Positions 1-9,743 are shown, counted from the first letter of the stretch. The stretch: DNA of 64,000 bases from DATAWK01 sp036267255 (GCA_036267255.1 DATAWK010000031.1:124001-188000), one strand, 5' to 3'. Made by a program: numbers and translations. The notes: generated from the sequence alone by a model not told the origin.

Positions 1-378
1 TTCACGGTGACGCAAGCATGGCTCGTTCGGGTGAAACCCGGAGACGCCGGCAATGCCTTGAATACGGCGATCAATGCCGGAGCAAACGAAAGCGGCTGGA
101 TTGAATGGAGCGTACAGGACCAAAATGCGCTCATTGCTCAGGCCTCGGCAAAAGCTCTGGCAGATGCACACATGATCGCCGAACAGATGGCGCAAAAGCT
201 GAATGTTCATCTCGGTCATCTGGTGACCGCCAGGGAAAATCAAAATATCGGAATGATGAATAACGCTTTAGGAGGCATCGTCGGTGGAATGATGCCGAGT
301 TCCACGCAACCGTTAGCTATAAACTCGCGCCGTATTGAATGCAAAATCTCCATGTATGCCGTCTTTTCAATCGAGTGA
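1..378 (+). CDS. SIMPL (DUF541) domain protein, C-terminal part
   Basis: This reading frame is open from the first base, so the start lies upstream and only the C-terminal ~125 residues are visible. The segment QNALIAQASAKALADAHMIA followed by AEQMAQKLNVHLGHLV is the typical helix near the end of SIMPL/DUF541 domains, in which Ala-rich 'A..A...A..A..LA..LG..LG' spacing precedes a final beta strand. SIMPL proteins are usually periplasmic or membrane-anchored and of poorly defined function. The final part carries a glycine/methionine-rich stretch and ends in a short beta-like tail. Family assignment is fairly secure; the N-terminus, any signal peptide and the operon context are outside the window. 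Confidence 0.6.
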   Translation, partial: FTVTQAWLVRVKPGDAGNALNTAINAGANESGWIEWSVQDQNALIAQASAKALADAHMIAEQMAQKLNVHLGHLVTARENQNIGMMNNALGGIVGGMMPSSTQPLAINSRRIECKISMYAVFSIE

Positions 379-422
379 CGGCACTTTCATGCGCCGAGGG
401 GCGGCTTGTTCCTTTGAGCCGC

Positions 423-1082
423 CTAGGCGCTCTTTGCTCTCGTCCCCAAGGGCAGAAAGTATTGTGTTCCCCGCACGGGCTGGCTAAGTCTGCGGAGCAG
501 CAATTGCAGGTCGTGATGGTTCTTTACGAAATCGATGTCGTCAGTGTTGACCACCAGCAGGTCGCTGGCCGTGTAATGAAAAAAGAAATGGTCGTAGGCA
601 CGAGCTATCTGCTCCAGGTAGGTGTCGGAGATTTCGCGCTCGCCCACAGCGCCTTTGCGCCGCATTCGCGTCTTTAACGTACGCGGCGAGGCCTGCAGGT
701 AGATGACTAAATCCGGCATGCCAACGTGCCGCGAGAATTGCTGATAATAGCGGTTATAGATGGCGAGTTCAGTATCGCTGAGGTTGAGCGACGCGAAGAT
801 TTTGTCCTTCGCGAAGATGTAATCGGCAACCACAGGGGTGGGCGCATGGTGTGGAGCGAGCGCCTGCAATTGCTGATGTCGTGCATGCAGAAACCACATC
901 TGCGTGGCGAAGGCCGTATCTTTTTCGCCACGATAGAAGCGCTGGAGGAAGGGATTGCCTTCCGGCTCCGCCATACACTGCGCATCCAGATGCTGGGCCA
1001 GCAGGCGAGCCAGCGTAGATTTTCCTGCACGGATGGGGCCTTCAATCGCAATATAACGATGCTGTTGCAAGAGGTTCGTCAT
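423..1082 (-). CDS. Deoxynucleoside kinase (dNK family)
   Basis: Predicted to phosphorylate deoxynucleosides for nucleotide salvage, using ATP in the cytoplasm. The 219-residue protein starts MTNLLQQHRYIAIEGPIRAG; the P-loop GPIRAGKST lies at about residues 15-23. It is followed by 'AEPEGNPFLQRFY', 'MWFLHARHQQLQ' and 'VVADYIFAKDKIFA', which match the substrate-binding segments of the dCK/dGK/dAK family, and by the Arg-rich lid TLKTRMRRKGAVGERE. I chose the ATG at 1082 over the longer frame to 1229 because a good ribosome site (AAGGGAAGA) precedes it and the P-loop then sits at the usual distance from the start. It is divergent from the deacetylase gene. Exact nucleoside preference cannot be read from the sequence. 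Confidence 0.85.
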   Translation of the reverse strand: MTNLLQQHRYIAIEGPIRAGKSTLARLLAQHLDAQCMAEPEGNPFLQRFYRGEKDTAFATQMWFLHARHQQLQALAPHHAPTPVVADYIFAKDKIFASLNLSDTELAIYNRYYQQFSRHVGMPDLVIYLQASPRTLKTRMRRKGAVGEREISDTYLEQIARAYDHFFFHYTASDLLVVNTDDIDFVKNHHDLQLLLRRLSQPVRGTQYFLPLGTRAKSA

Positions 1083-1204
1083 GAAATTCTTCCCTTCGTT
1101 TAGCGAATAAAACACGAAGATAACATCGACAAAAAGGCGAAGCAACTGCGAAGATCGGTACTCCGCAGATACTCCCCACCTAACTCCACTAGAATCAGTT
1201 CCGG

Positions 1205-1978
1205 ATGTCTGCAAATTTTTCTTACCCATCGATGACGAGCCTGGCTACGCGAGCAACGGCTGTAGGCGCTGCGGCCACGCTGGCTGCCGGGACCTACCTC
1301 TACGCAGGCATGGCACACACCTCGCAGATTTTTGGGTCGTGCGTGGTAGCACCGCGCAATCCGCGGCAGATTGCGCTGACCTATGACGATGGGCCAAATG
1401 AGCCTTATACACAGCAGTTGCTCGATTTGCTGGCCGAGCACCAGATTCGCGCAACTTTCTTCCTGATTGGCCGTTTTGTACGGCAACGGCCTGATCTGGC
1501 ACGTGCGATCGCCGTCAGTGGCCATCTGATCGGCAACCATACGATGACGCATCCGGTACTGCTGCTGCATTCGGCAAAGCGAGTGCGCGCGGAACTGGGA
1601 GATTGCAATGCGGTGCTGGAGGATACACTGGGCCAGGCTGTCCAATGGTTTCGTCCTCCCTATGGCGCACGTCGGCCTGTCGTATTGCGACTGGCGCGGG
1701 AGCTTGGTCTGACCCCGGTGCTGTGGAACGCCATGGGTTATGACTGGAAAAAAACGACTGCGGAGGCTGTCGAGGGGCATGTCTGGCGTGGATTCGAGCG
1801 CAATCAGCGGCGTGGGATGGCCAGCAATGTCCTGCTGCACGATGGCGGAGATACAGGTCCAGGCCAGGATCGCAGCCATACGATTGCAGCGACGCGAGCG
1901 CTGATCACGCGCTGGAAGCAAGTCTTTTCTGAACGGGACGAAACTTGCGAATTTGTCACGCCGGAGGCGTGGGCGTAA
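1205..1978 (+). CDS. Polysaccharide deacetylase (NodB homology domain)
   Basis: Predicted to remove N- or O-acetyl groups from cell-envelope polysaccharide. A hydrophobic segment near residues 14-33 suggests an N-terminal anchor or signal sequence. The NodB domain follows: motif 1 LTYDDGP (catalytic base and metal Asp), motif 2 HTMTH (metal His), motif 3 RPPYGARR, then LWNAMGYDW and LLHDGG for motifs 4 and 5. All expected catalytic and zinc ligands appear to be present. The 257-residue length suits a single-domain enzyme. The 3' end overlaps the convergent hemL gene by 23 bases. Family assignment is firm; the substrate is unknown. Confidence 0.88.
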   Translation: MSANFSYPSMTSLATRATAVGAAATLAAGTYLYAGMAHTSQIFGSCVVAPRNPRQIALTYDDGPNEPYTQQLLDLLAEHQIRATFFLIGRFVRQRPDLARAIAVSGHLIGNHTMTHPVLLLHSAKRVRAELGDCNAVLEDTLGQAVQWFRPPYGARRPVVLRLARELGLTPVLWNAMGYDWKKTTAEAVEGHVWRGFERNQRRGMASNVLLHDGGDTGPGQDRSHTIAATRALITRWKQVFSERDETCEFVTPEAWA

Positions 1979-3272
1979 CCAACTGCGTGAAGGCGTTCCG
2001 CGCAGCGATGATTGTGTCGGAGACGTCCTGCGCGGTGTGTGCAGTGCTGAGAAAGGCCGCCTCAAACTGCGACGGTGGCAACCAAACTCCCTGATCGAGC
2101 ATGGCCCGGTGAAACGCGGCGAATCCCTCCAGATTGGAACGTGCGGCGCTGGCGTAGTCCGTGACTGGCCCGGGCTGAAAAAACCACGTGAACATGGAAC
2201 CTACGCGGTTGGTGATGACCGGAATGCCCGCCTGCTGCGCTGCCTGCACAATGCCATCGACCACGGTGGCCGATGTTACTTCGAGCTGTTCATAGACGCT
2301 GTCCTGATGTTCTATGAGATAGTTCACGGTGGCAATTCCAGCGGCCATCGCCAAGGGATTGCCACTAAGTGTTCCAGCCTGGTAGACGGGACCCAGAGGG
2401 GCCAACAGCCGCATCATCTCCGCGCGGCCACCAAAGGCTGCGCATGGCAGACCACCGCCGATAATTTTGCCTAAACAGGTCATGTCCGGCTGGATACCAT
2501 AGCGCTGTTGTGCACCGCCGAGGGCCACACGGAAACCGGTCATCACCTCATCAAAGATCAGCACAGCACCCTCGCGCTGCGTGATGCTACGAAGGGCTTC
2601 CAGGTATCCGGGAGCAGGCAGGATGCAACCTGCGTTGCCAACCACTGGTTCCACAATGACGCAGGCAATCTGATTTTTATGGCTGCCGAAGGCAGCTTCG
2701 AGAACCGCCACATCATTGAATGGTAGCGCGAGCGTATGCTGCACCGTCTCTTCCGGCACGCCGGCGGAACCGGGGATTCCAAAGGTTGCAACGCCGGAGC
2801 CAGCCTTGACCAACAGCGCATCGGCATGGCCGTGATAGCAACCCTCAAACTTGATGACAAATTTGCGTCCGGTGAAGGCGCGCGCCACGCGGATGGCGGA
2901 CATGGTGGCTTCCGTACCGGAACTGACAAAACGCAGCATCTCCATCGTCGGGAAAGCCTTTTGGACGAGTTCCGCCAAATCGGCCTCTGCGGGCGTAGAA
3001 GCCCCAAAGCTCGTGCCCCTGCTGGCTGCCTCCTGCAAGGCCTGGACAACATGGGGCGCGGCATGCCCCAGAATCATGGGCCCCCAGGAGCCAAAATAAT
3101 CCAGATAACGATTGCCGTCCGCATCCCATAAATGGGAGCCTTCGGCCCGCACGATGAACGGCGGCTCACCACCGACAGCACGAAACGCGCGTACCGGCGA
3201 ATCTACTCCACCGGGTAAAATTTGCTCTGCTCTTTGTTGAAGGGTCCGAGAACGTTCGAGAGATCTGGGCAT
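1956..3272 (-). CDS. hemL: Glutamate-1-semialdehyde 2,1-aminomutase
   Basis: Converts glutamate-1-semialdehyde to 5-aminolevulinate, the last step of the C5 route into tetrapyrrole synthesis, as a cytoplasmic PLP enzyme. The 438-residue length is normal. Diagnostic segments are QILPGGVDSPVRAFRAVGG at the N-terminus, YLDYFGSWGPMILGH, VSSGTEATMSAIRVAR, YHGHADALLVKAGSG, LIFDEVMTGFRV, and CLGKIIGGGLPCAAFGG carrying the PLP lysine, followed by QAGTLSGNPLAMAAG. The gene stands alone and is convergent with the deacetylase. No irregularities are visible. Confidence 0.97.
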   Translation of the reverse strand: MPRSLERSRTLQQRAEQILPGGVDSPVRAFRAVGGEPPFIVRAEGSHLWDADGNRYLDYFGSWGPMILGHAAPHVVQALQEAASRGTSFGASTPAEADLAELVQKAFPTMEMLRFVSSGTEATMSAIRVARAFTGRKFVIKFEGCYHGHADALLVKAGSGVATFGIPGSAGVPEETVQHTLALPFNDVAVLEAAFGSHKNQIACVIVEPVVGNAGCILPAPGYLEALRSITQREGAVLIFDEVMTGFRVALGGAQQRYGIQPDMTCLGKIIGGGLPCAAFGGRAEMMRLLAPLGPVYQAGTLSGNPLAMAAGIATVNYLIEHQDSVYEQLEVTSATVVDGIVQAAQQAGIPVITNRVGSMFTWFFQPGPVTDYASAARSNLEGFAAFHRAMLDQGVWLPPSQFEAAFLSTAHTAQDVSDTIIAARNAFTQLVTPTPPA

Positions 3273-3329
3273 CTCTATCAGTATAGGAGCAGCCGCTGAC
3301 TACGCTTCTGTGCTGCAATAAGACCAACC

Positions 3330-3800
3330 TTGATACAGGATCGCCATGCCGCCGAGAACGACCAGCAGGCCGCCCCCGTTGGCCGCACGATTCTGCTGTA
3401 TGACGGTGTCTGCGGGCTCTGCAATCGATTCGTGCGATTTGTGCTACGGCGCGACCGCATGGCCGCCTTTTATTTCGCACCACTACAGGGGAAATTTTCC
3501 CAGGCTATCCTTGGCCGTGCCACCGTAGACCTTTCCTCACTCGACACGGTTGTGCTCGTACGAAACGCAGATACACCCGCCGAATCGCTGCTGTTCCGAT
3601 CCGATGCAGCGATAGAAGTTTTCATCCTCCTTGGCGGCGGATGGGCGTTCTGGGCACGATGGCTGCGGCGCCTTCCGCGCGGCATTCGCGATGCCGGATA
3701 CCGCCTGGTTGCACGCACACGCTACCGCATCTTTGGCAAATATGATGCCTGCCCACTGCCCGCACCCGAAGATCGAGCCCGCTTTCTGCCCCCGGACTGA
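3330..3800 (+). CDS. DCC-family thiol-disulfide oxidoreductase-like protein (DUF393)
   Basis: A 156-residue member of the DUF393/DCC family, whose name comes from the N-terminal DxxCxxC motif. Here it reads LLYDGVCGLCNRFVRFVL, with FAPLQGKFSQAIL and DTVVLV following, as is typical. These proteins have a thioredoxin-like fold and are presumed redox-active, but their substrate is unknown. The only in-frame start before the motif is a weak TTG at 3330; translation could begin slightly downstream, so the first ~25 residues are uncertain. It lies between hemL (divergent) and purM with no sign of an operon. Confidence 0.75.
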   Translation: MIQDRHAAENDQQAAPVGRTILLYDGVCGLCNRFVRFVLRRDRMAAFYFAPLQGKFSQAILGRATVDLSSLDTVVLVRNADTPAESLLFRSDAAIEVFILLGGGWAFWARWLRRLPRGIRDAGYRLVARTRYRIFGKYDACPLPAPEDRARFLPPD

Positions 3801-3993
3801 CAAGCACAGCTAAATTTACGTTGCTTCGGCCTTCCGCAGGCAAACTATCTGGACTCGCCGCAAGCGATGTTAGACTAAGTATTCCCGGCAATTGTGACAC
3901 CGCAAGATATAGGCAAGGCATTACATGCCATAGGCTTCTCTGCCGGAGTTTATCCTTAAGAATTAAGAATCTCGAATCCCGGACGGAACTATC

Positions 3994-5052
3994 GTGCCCA
4001 GTACTCCATCACAAAAAAAACCACCTTCCTTAACCTATGCCGACGCAGGTGTGGATGTTCCGTCCGGAGACCGCACCAAACAGCGCATTAAATATCTGGC
4101 GCAGCGAACTTTTAACAAACAGGTTCTGAGCGAAATTGGCGGCTTTGGCGGCCTTTTCAAGCTGGATACGGAGCGTTATAAGAATCCGGTGCTGGTCTCC
4201 AGTGCAGACGGCGTGGGCACCAAGCTGAAACTGGCCTTCGATCTGAACATCCACAATACGGTCGGCCTGGATCTGGTAAACCACTGCGTCAATGACATTG
4301 CCGTGCAGGGCGCAACGCCATTGTTTTTTCTGGATTACCTAGCAACTGGAAAACTTGATCCTGAAATCGCCGAAAAAGTGGTCAGCGGACTGGCCGATGG
4401 CTGCCGCGCCAACGGTTGCGCGCTGATTGGCGGAGAAACGGCGCAGATGCCGGGCTTCTATCGCGATGGGGAATATGATCTTGCCGGATTCATCGTGGGT
4501 GCCGTGGAACGCGAGAAGCTGATTACAGGCGCTGGGATTCATGCAGGCGATGTTGTGGTTGGGCTGCCCTCGACGGGACTGCATACCAATGGCTACTCGC
4601 TGGCGCGAAAACTGTTTTTTGAGGTTGCGCACTATACTGCAGAGCATTACGTGAATGAGCTGAAGGAGAAGGCCGGCATCGCGTTGATGAAAACGCATCG
4701 CAGCTACCTGAACATTATTCGCAAGCTCACCGCAGCAGAGCTGGTTTCCGGTATGGCGCATATCACCGGCGGAGGTATCACGGACAATCTGCCCCGCATC
4801 CTGCCTAAAAGTGTTTCCGCATCCATCGAAGTGGGAAGCTGGAACGTGCTGCCGATCTTTACTCACCTGCAGAAGCTGGGCAACGTCTCGCAGGAGGAGA
4901 TGCTGCGCACCTTCAACATGGGAGTGGGCCTGATCCTGGTCGTTCCCGTTGAGAAGTACAAGCGAGCCAAATCGCTGCTGGATCGCGCCGGCGAGCATCA
5001 CTTTGTTATCGGAAAAATTGTGAAGGGTGACCGTAAAGTTCTCTACACGTAA
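3994..5052 (+). CDS. purM: Phosphoribosylformylglycinamidine cyclo-ligase
   Basis: AIR synthetase, the fifth step of de novo purine synthesis, closing the imidazole ring with ATP. The 352-residue length is normal. Recognisable segments are YADAGVDVPSGD, IGGFGGLF, SSADGVGTKLKLAFD, DLVNHCVNDIAVQGATPLFF, LIGGETAQMPGFY, LPSTGLHTNGYSLARKL, and MAHITGGGITDNLPRILP. Translation appears to start at GTG 3994, preceded by a GGACGGAA ribosome site. purN follows 19 bases later, so the two form a purine operon. Confidence 0.97.
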   Translation: MPSTPSQKKPPSLTYADAGVDVPSGDRTKQRIKYLAQRTFNKQVLSEIGGFGGLFKLDTERYKNPVLVSSADGVGTKLKLAFDLNIHNTVGLDLVNHCVNDIAVQGATPLFFLDYLATGKLDPEIAEKVVSGLADGCRANGCALIGGETAQMPGFYRDGEYDLAGFIVGAVEREKLITGAGIHAGDVVVGLPSTGLHTNGYSLARKLFFEVAHYTAEHYVNELKEKAGIALMKTHRSYLNIIRKLTAAELVSGMAHITGGGITDNLPRILPKSVSASIEVGSWNVLPIFTHLQKLGNVSQEEMLRTFNMGVGLILVVPVEKYKRAKSLLDRAGEHHFVIGKIVKGDRKVLYT

Positions 5053-5071
5053 ACACCCCTAAGGCGAATTC

Positions 5072-5698
5072 ATGGCGCGACTCGGCATTCTGCTCTCTGG
5101 ACGTGGTTCCAATTTTCTGGCGATTGCAGATTCGATTGCGCGCGGTACGCTTTCAAATGCGGAGATTGCGGTTGTCATCTCCAACATTGCGGATGCACCG
5201 GGATTGGCTGCGGCACACGCGCGCGGGTTGAACACTGTTGCGATTGAAAGCCGCGGCCGCAAGCGCGTTGAGCATGATGCGGACATGATTGCCTGCCTAC
5301 AGAAGCACAAAGTCGAACTGATCTGTCTGGCCGGTTATATGCGTCTGGTAAGCCCGGAATTTGTGAATGCCTTTCGTCAGCGCATCCTGAATATCCATCC
5401 ATCGCTGCTGCCTGCATTTCCAGGCCTCGATGCACAGAAGCAGGCACTGGAGTATGGCGTGTGCATCTCAGGCTGCACCGTACATTTTGTGGATGAGGAA
5501 CTGGACCACGGCGTCATCGTGCTGCAGCGCAGTGTTCCCGTGCAGGACGGTGATGATGCACACACGCTGGCGGAGCGTATCTTGGAGCTGGAGCACACAA
5601 TATATCCTGAGGCCATTGCTCGCGTGCTGAGCGGAGCCTATGAGATACGCGGGCGCCGTTACGTGCCGCGTGATGCCTCACGCAATCGTACAAAATAA
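5072..5698 (+). CDS. purN: Phosphoribosylglycinamide formyltransferase
   Basis: Transfers the formyl group of 10-formyl-THF to GAR in purine synthesis. The 208-residue protein opens with LGILLSGRGSNFLAIAD, the phosphate-binding loop. The catalytic Asn-His pair is in LNIHPSLLPAFPGLDA and the catalytic Asp in FVDEELDHGVI, all intact. It lies directly downstream of purM and is probably co-transcribed; AAGGCGAATTC gives a weak ribosome site before ATG. Typical length and motifs. Confidence 0.97.
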   Translation: MARLGILLSGRGSNFLAIADSIARGTLSNAEIAVVISNIADAPGLAAAHARGLNTVAIESRGRKRVEHDADMIACLQKHKVELICLAGYMRLVSPEFVNAFRQRILNIHPSLLPAFPGLDAQKQALEYGVCISGCTVHFVDEELDHGVIVLQRSVPVQDGDDAHTLAERILELEHTIYPEAIARVLSGAYEIRGRRYVPRDASRNRTK

Positions 5699-5786
5699 AT
5701 CTGGCAGCAGCCTTGAAATCCATTCGCTGTATGCATCGCGCTTTCATTCTTCTTTACCAGACTGCCTTCTACACTGAGACCAGAAT

Positions 5787-8252
5787 ATGAAGCGGAAAGT
5801 CATCGCACAGTACGAACTGGTGAAAAAGCTGGGTTCCGGCGGCAGCGGCATTGTGTACCTGGCACAGGATACGCAGCTGATGCGTCCGGTAGTACTGAAA
5901 ATATTGCAACAACGCGAACTGACGATGGAACAAATGCGCAGCACCGTCCTGCGCGAAGCACGCATGGCATCGGCCATCGAGCATCCAAATGTCTGCGCAA
6001 TTTATGAGGTTGGCGAATCCAGCGAGGAAGCCTACATCGTGATGCAGTATATTCCAGGGCAATCCCTGGATAAGCTGATCACGCAGGGACAGGCCAATCT
6101 GCAACTGGTACTCTCCGTGGGCATCCAGATCGCCGATGGCCTGGCAGCCGCACATCGTCTGGATATCTTCCATCGCGATTTGAAACCGGCCAATGTCATG
6201 CTGACAGATGGCGGCCTGGTAAAGATTCTGGATTTTGGCCTGGCGCGCAGGCTGCAACAAGAGGAAGCGGCTGCAGAACAGAAACCAGCAGACGCAGCAA
6301 TAGATACGCAGCCTGCGACATACACCGCGCGAGGCGGCACCATCGCCTACATGGCGCCAGAGCAGTTTGTAACCGGAAGAAGCAGCGCGCAGAGCGACAT
6401 CTTCGCGCTTGGCGTCATCTTGTATGAACTGGTGAGTGGCCGGCATCCGTTTCATCGCCCGGACAGCGATGAGTTAATGAGCATTCGCGCCATTCAGTTC
6501 GCCGATCCAGTGCCATTGACGGAGATGCGTCCGGACACCCCGCCGGAACTAACCAGCGCCATTCAACAATGCCTGGAGAAAACACCTGCTGCGCGCTATG
6601 CCGCTGCAGCCGATGTGCGCGAAGCGCTGAAGACGATTATGAAGGCGCTGCAGTTAGAAACGGGCATTATTCCCGGCGAAGCGGCTGCGAACCTGCCAAC
6701 CTCCACACCGGAACAGGAACGTCGCACGACAGGTTTTCTATCCATGCTGGCCGAGCGCTTTCGTGAATCCAGCAACGGACAAACACAGCAGAACACGATG
6801 CTGGTGCTGCCCTTCCTGAACCTGGGCACATCGGAGGTCGCGCCCCTGTATGGATTCGCTCTGGCCGATGCCATTGCAGCGAGATTGGCACGTGTGCCTT
6901 CGCTGATTGTGCGGCCATCCAGTTCCTTGATGCATGTGCCAATCCAGCAACTGGATCCGTTGGCGATTGGAGAAAAGCTGCTGGTGCAGTACGTGCTGGC
7001 AGGCAATTTTCTGCGCTCCGACAAAGGCTTCGATCTGAACTGGCAATTGCTCGATGTACCCAGTCATAGTGTGCGCACCGGCGGTGTGATCAACGTGCCG
7101 ACGTTTGATCTGGTAACGGTGCAGAATGAAATCAGCAATGAAGTGCTCAGCGCCATCGAGGGCCCGGGACATTTAAAGTCAACCGCGGCACAGGACCGTT
7201 CTCTGCGCAGCAGACCGCTCGGCGAAGAGCCTTCCGAAGAGTATCTACAGGCGCGAGCTGTGCTTTCCTCCTTCATGGCGCGTACGGGCAGCCGCGACGA
7301 TCTGGACAAGGCCCGTGCATTATTTGAAAGCGTCGTGGCGCAAGACCCGACATTTGCCCCGGGCTGGTCCGGGCTCGGCATTACGCATCTTCAATCCGTA
7401 CGGCATAGTTTCGGAGGGCAGGCGCATTTGGTCATGGCCCGTAGAAGCTTCGACAAGGCGCTGGAACTCGACCCCAAATCCGCCGAAGCGAATCTCTATC
7501 GTGTCTACATGCTGCTCTCGCGTGGCGAGAAGGAGACAGCGCGGCATGGCATTGAGCATCTGCTACACACTACCGGCAATGACTGGAATGTGCATTTGAT
7601 GGCTGGCATCATGCTGCGATTGGACGGTATGTATAACGAAGCTATGTTGGAGTTTCATCAAGCGCTCCAGCTCAGTCCATCGAATGCTCCCGTGGTGTAC
7701 AACCATCGCGCGCGCGTGTACCACTATCAGAATCAGTTGGAGCTGGCAGAAGAAGAACTGGAAAAAGGATTGATGCTGGAGCCGAAACATCCCCTGCTGC
7801 GTACATCTCTCGGATATCAGCAGATGAGGCTGGGCAAAACGCGCGAGGCAATTGCCACGCTAGAAGGAGTGCTGCAGGATGATCAGGATATGCGCATGGC
7901 CTACCCCACACTGGCACTCTGCTACCTGCAAGCCGGAGAGCGTAGCAAGGCCTCTGCACTCATCCAGGATGAAGCACTCTCAGCTGCCGAAGCCGACGGA
8001 GAAATGGCCTATCGCCTGGCAACCTACTTTGCTGTCGAGCCGGACGAGACAGAAGCGCTCCACTGGCTGCGGCGTGCGATTTATCTGGGCAACGAAAATT
8101 ATCCGTGGTTCAGCATGAACCCGGCCTGGAGCGCTTTACACGGGCATGCAGATTTTCTGCGCATTCTTGAAGACCTGAAGCGACGCTTCCGATCCAATCA
8201 ACGCACCTGGCGCAGGCTGTTGGTAGAGGTACGATCCGAGACAGGACGCTAG
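5787..8252 (+). CDS. Serine/threonine protein kinase with TPR repeats
   Basis: An 821-residue signalling protein. The kinase domain covers about residues 5-275 with all hallmark motifs: glycine loop KLGSGGSGIVYLAQD, VVLK lysine, HRDLKPANVML catalytic loop, KILDFGLA, and the APE-like YMAPEQF. Residues ~325-465 resemble the alpha/beta domain found between kinase or adenylyl-cyclase modules and TPRs (LVLPFLNLG and YVLAGNFLRS segments). From ~480 to the end are at least six TPR-like helical pairs, for example ARALFESVVAQDPTFAPGW and AEEELEKGLMLEPKHPLLR. No membrane segment is apparent, so it is likely cytosolic. This kinase-TPR layout is frequent in Acidobacteria. Its target is unknown and it is not in an obvious operon. 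Confidence 0.9.
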   Translation: MKRKVIAQYELVKKLGSGGSGIVYLAQDTQLMRPVVLKILQQRELTMEQMRSTVLREARMASAIEHPNVCAIYEVGESSEEAYIVMQYIPGQSLDKLITQGQANLQLVLSVGIQIADGLAAAHRLDIFHRDLKPANVMLTDGGLVKILDFGLARRLQQEEAAAEQKPADAAIDTQPATYTARGGTIAYMAPEQFVTGRSSAQSDIFALGVILYELVSGRHPFHRPDSDELMSIRAIQFADPVPLTEMRPDTPPELTSAIQQCLEKTPAARYAAAADVREALKTIMKALQLETGIIPGEAAANLPTSTPEQERRTTGFLSMLAERFRESSNGQTQQNTMLVLPFLNLGTSEVAPLYGFALADAIAARLARVPSLIVRPSSSLMHVPIQQLDPLAIGEKLLVQYVLAGNFLRSDKGFDLNWQLLDVPSHSVRTGGVINVPTFDLVTVQNEISNEVLSAIEGPGHLKSTAAQDRSLRSRPLGEEPSEEYLQARAVLSSFMARTGSRDDLDKARALFESVVAQDPTFAPGWSGLGITHLQSVRHSFGGQAHLVMARRSFDKALELDPKSAEANLYRVYMLLSRGEKETARHGIEHLLHTTGNDWNVHLMAGIMLRLDGMYNEAMLEFHQALQLSPSNAPVVYNHRARVYHYQNQLELAEEELEKGLMLEPKHPLLRTSLGYQQMRLGKTREAIATLEGVLQDDQDMRMAYPTLALCYLQAGERSKASALIQDEALSAAEADGEMAYRLATYFAVEPDETEALHWLRRAIYLGNENYPWFSMNPAWSALHGHADFLRILEDLKRRFRSNQRTWRRLLVEVRSETGR

Positions 8253-8271
8253 AAGCACTTACAGACCTGGG

Positions 8272-9150
8272 TTAGTCGTGCAGCGGTACCAGCGACATCG
8301 GCTCTGTCAATCCGAAGACCACTTCAGAATTCTTCGGCAGGACAGCTTGATGATTTGCGAGCAGCCAATGTGCCGTTACAAAGCCCGCACCAGCAGCAGC
8401 GCCAATCAAGGCTCCGGGCACGCCAGCGATCAAAGCCCCGGCTGCGGCGCCACCACCGGACATTAGAGCGCCTTCGGCAAGCGTACGCTTGCCATTGTCT
8501 GTGCTGACTATGTTGCCTTCGCTGTCCGTTTTATTGTTACGGCTGTTGATGTCATAGACTTCCGCATGCAGAAAATATCGTGTTCCGTCCGGTAGGTCGA
8601 TTTCATCCGGACGCAAACGAATACTGGCTGAGCCAAGGAACCGGCGACCTTCGCTGACAGAGAGAACCCGGCCAATTACCGTGGCTCCCATCGGAATAAC
8701 GACGCGGCCATTTTTGGTTACGTTCTCTGCGATGCGCGCTGAAAATGGAGCACCGGGCAACGTGGTTGTTGTCGACAACTGCTGATCCAGCATGACCCGT
8801 AGCATGGTGCCTTCCGGCAATTGATTGGGCTTGGATGGAACCGTAAGGACAATCTCCGCATCCGGATCGGCTGGTGCAGGCGCTGGGCGCGATGCCAGCG
8901 TAGGTGTTGTATTCATCGCGACTGGCAGTGCAGAGTTGGCATTATCCTCTGCAGGAGCCACATGCGTGGCTGTATTGGCTGCTGGAGTCTGGGCAGGTGG
9001 ATTCGCTGCAGGATCATCGTTGGCCAAAATCGGATCATTCGCCGGAGGCCGCGAAACACCTTCATACGGGTTTGGTTTCGCTGTCTGCCCTTGCGCAGAA
9101 AGGGTGAACAACATGATTGCCAGCCCCATAATCGGATATATCTTTTTCAT
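8272..9150 (-). CDS. Secreted conserved protein with TrbI/VirB10-like beta domain
   Basis: A 292-residue protein of unknown function. It starts at MKKIYPIMGLAIMLFTLSA, a clear signal peptide ending near AQGQ; the ATG at 9150 has the strong ribosome site GAGGAGAA. Then come ~85 residues rich in Pro/Ala/Asn (a linker), followed by a beta-rich domain beginning PNQLPEGTMLRVMLDQQLST. The 'EGT.L.V.L...L' and 'VIPMGATVIGRVL' patterns recall the barrel domain of VirB10/TrbI proteins, but this gene is far from the secretion operon. Near the C-terminus there is a Gly/Ala-rich hydrophobic stretch (ALMSGGGAAAGALIAGVPGA) that could be membrane-inserting. Convergent with the kinase gene, 19 bases away. Confidence 0.65.
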   Translation of the reverse strand: MKKIYPIMGLAIMLFTLSAQGQTAKPNPYEGVSRPPANDPILANDDPAANPPAQTPAANTATHVAPAEDNANSALPVAMNTTPTLASRPAPAPADPDAEIVLTVPSKPNQLPEGTMLRVMLDQQLSTTTTLPGAPFSARIAENVTKNGRVVIPMGATVIGRVLSVSEGRRFLGSASIRLRPDEIDLPDGTRYFLHAEVYDINSRNNKTDSEGNIVSTDNGKRTLAEGALMSGGGAAAGALIAGVPGALIGAAAGAGFVTAHWLLANHQAVLPKNSEVVFGLTEPMSLVPLHD

Positions 9151-9743
9151 CAGAGTTTTCTCCTCGTCCACAACCCAAATTCCATTCCAGACCAAATATC
9201 AGCCCACCGGCTTCTATTTCTTTCCATATGCATCGACCATGTCCGTAACAATGCCCATGTTGTGAGATGCAACGCCGGAATTCTTCGCCACGATCCGTGC
9301 TTTTACAACATTTTGATACTTCGTTCGCGCAAAATTGCTTCCACAACAGTTAGATTAGTGCAGAGACGCGAAGGTAACCAGTCTGATAACTGGACAGGGT
9401 ACCTTATCAGTAATCTTATATAGATCTTAGTGGCATTCTCGGCAATGAATTCCGGTTCTTCGTGTAGCAGGCAAAACAGTGCACTCACAAGGCCTTGCTG
9501 TACATGCTCCACTGTTTCTTCGCCTTGCTGCATGCAGGTTTTATGCCGCGTCTTTGTTACAATCGTCGCGGAGCAGTAAACGCAAATCGCAGTGCGCTTT
9601 GAGTCGCGCGCATCCGCAGTCAAACCTGAACCATCATGCCTGAGTACATACAAACCATCGGCGGTGTGGACGGAAGAACCATTCCCGTGGATCGCAGACC
9701 CAGGCTGAATGACCGGCTACAACACAAAATTCTGAGGAGTACT
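9151..9743. other. Intergenic region upstream of eno
   Basis: About 590 bases between the divergent secreted protein and enolase. Reading frames here are short or have biased, low-plausibility translations with weak starts, so I call none. The promoter and leader of eno must lie in the right half. I see no clear hairpin-plus-T-tract or riboswitch. Confidence 0.4.

Noticed and set aside
1100..2065. 321-codon antisense frame opposite the polysaccharide deacetylase
   Set aside because: The plus-strand frame carries the NodB motifs; this translation is Arg/Ser-rich noise.
9303..9653. 116-codon minus-strand frame upstream of eno
   Set aside because: No ribosome site, no recognisable pattern, and it runs through the expected eno promoter region.
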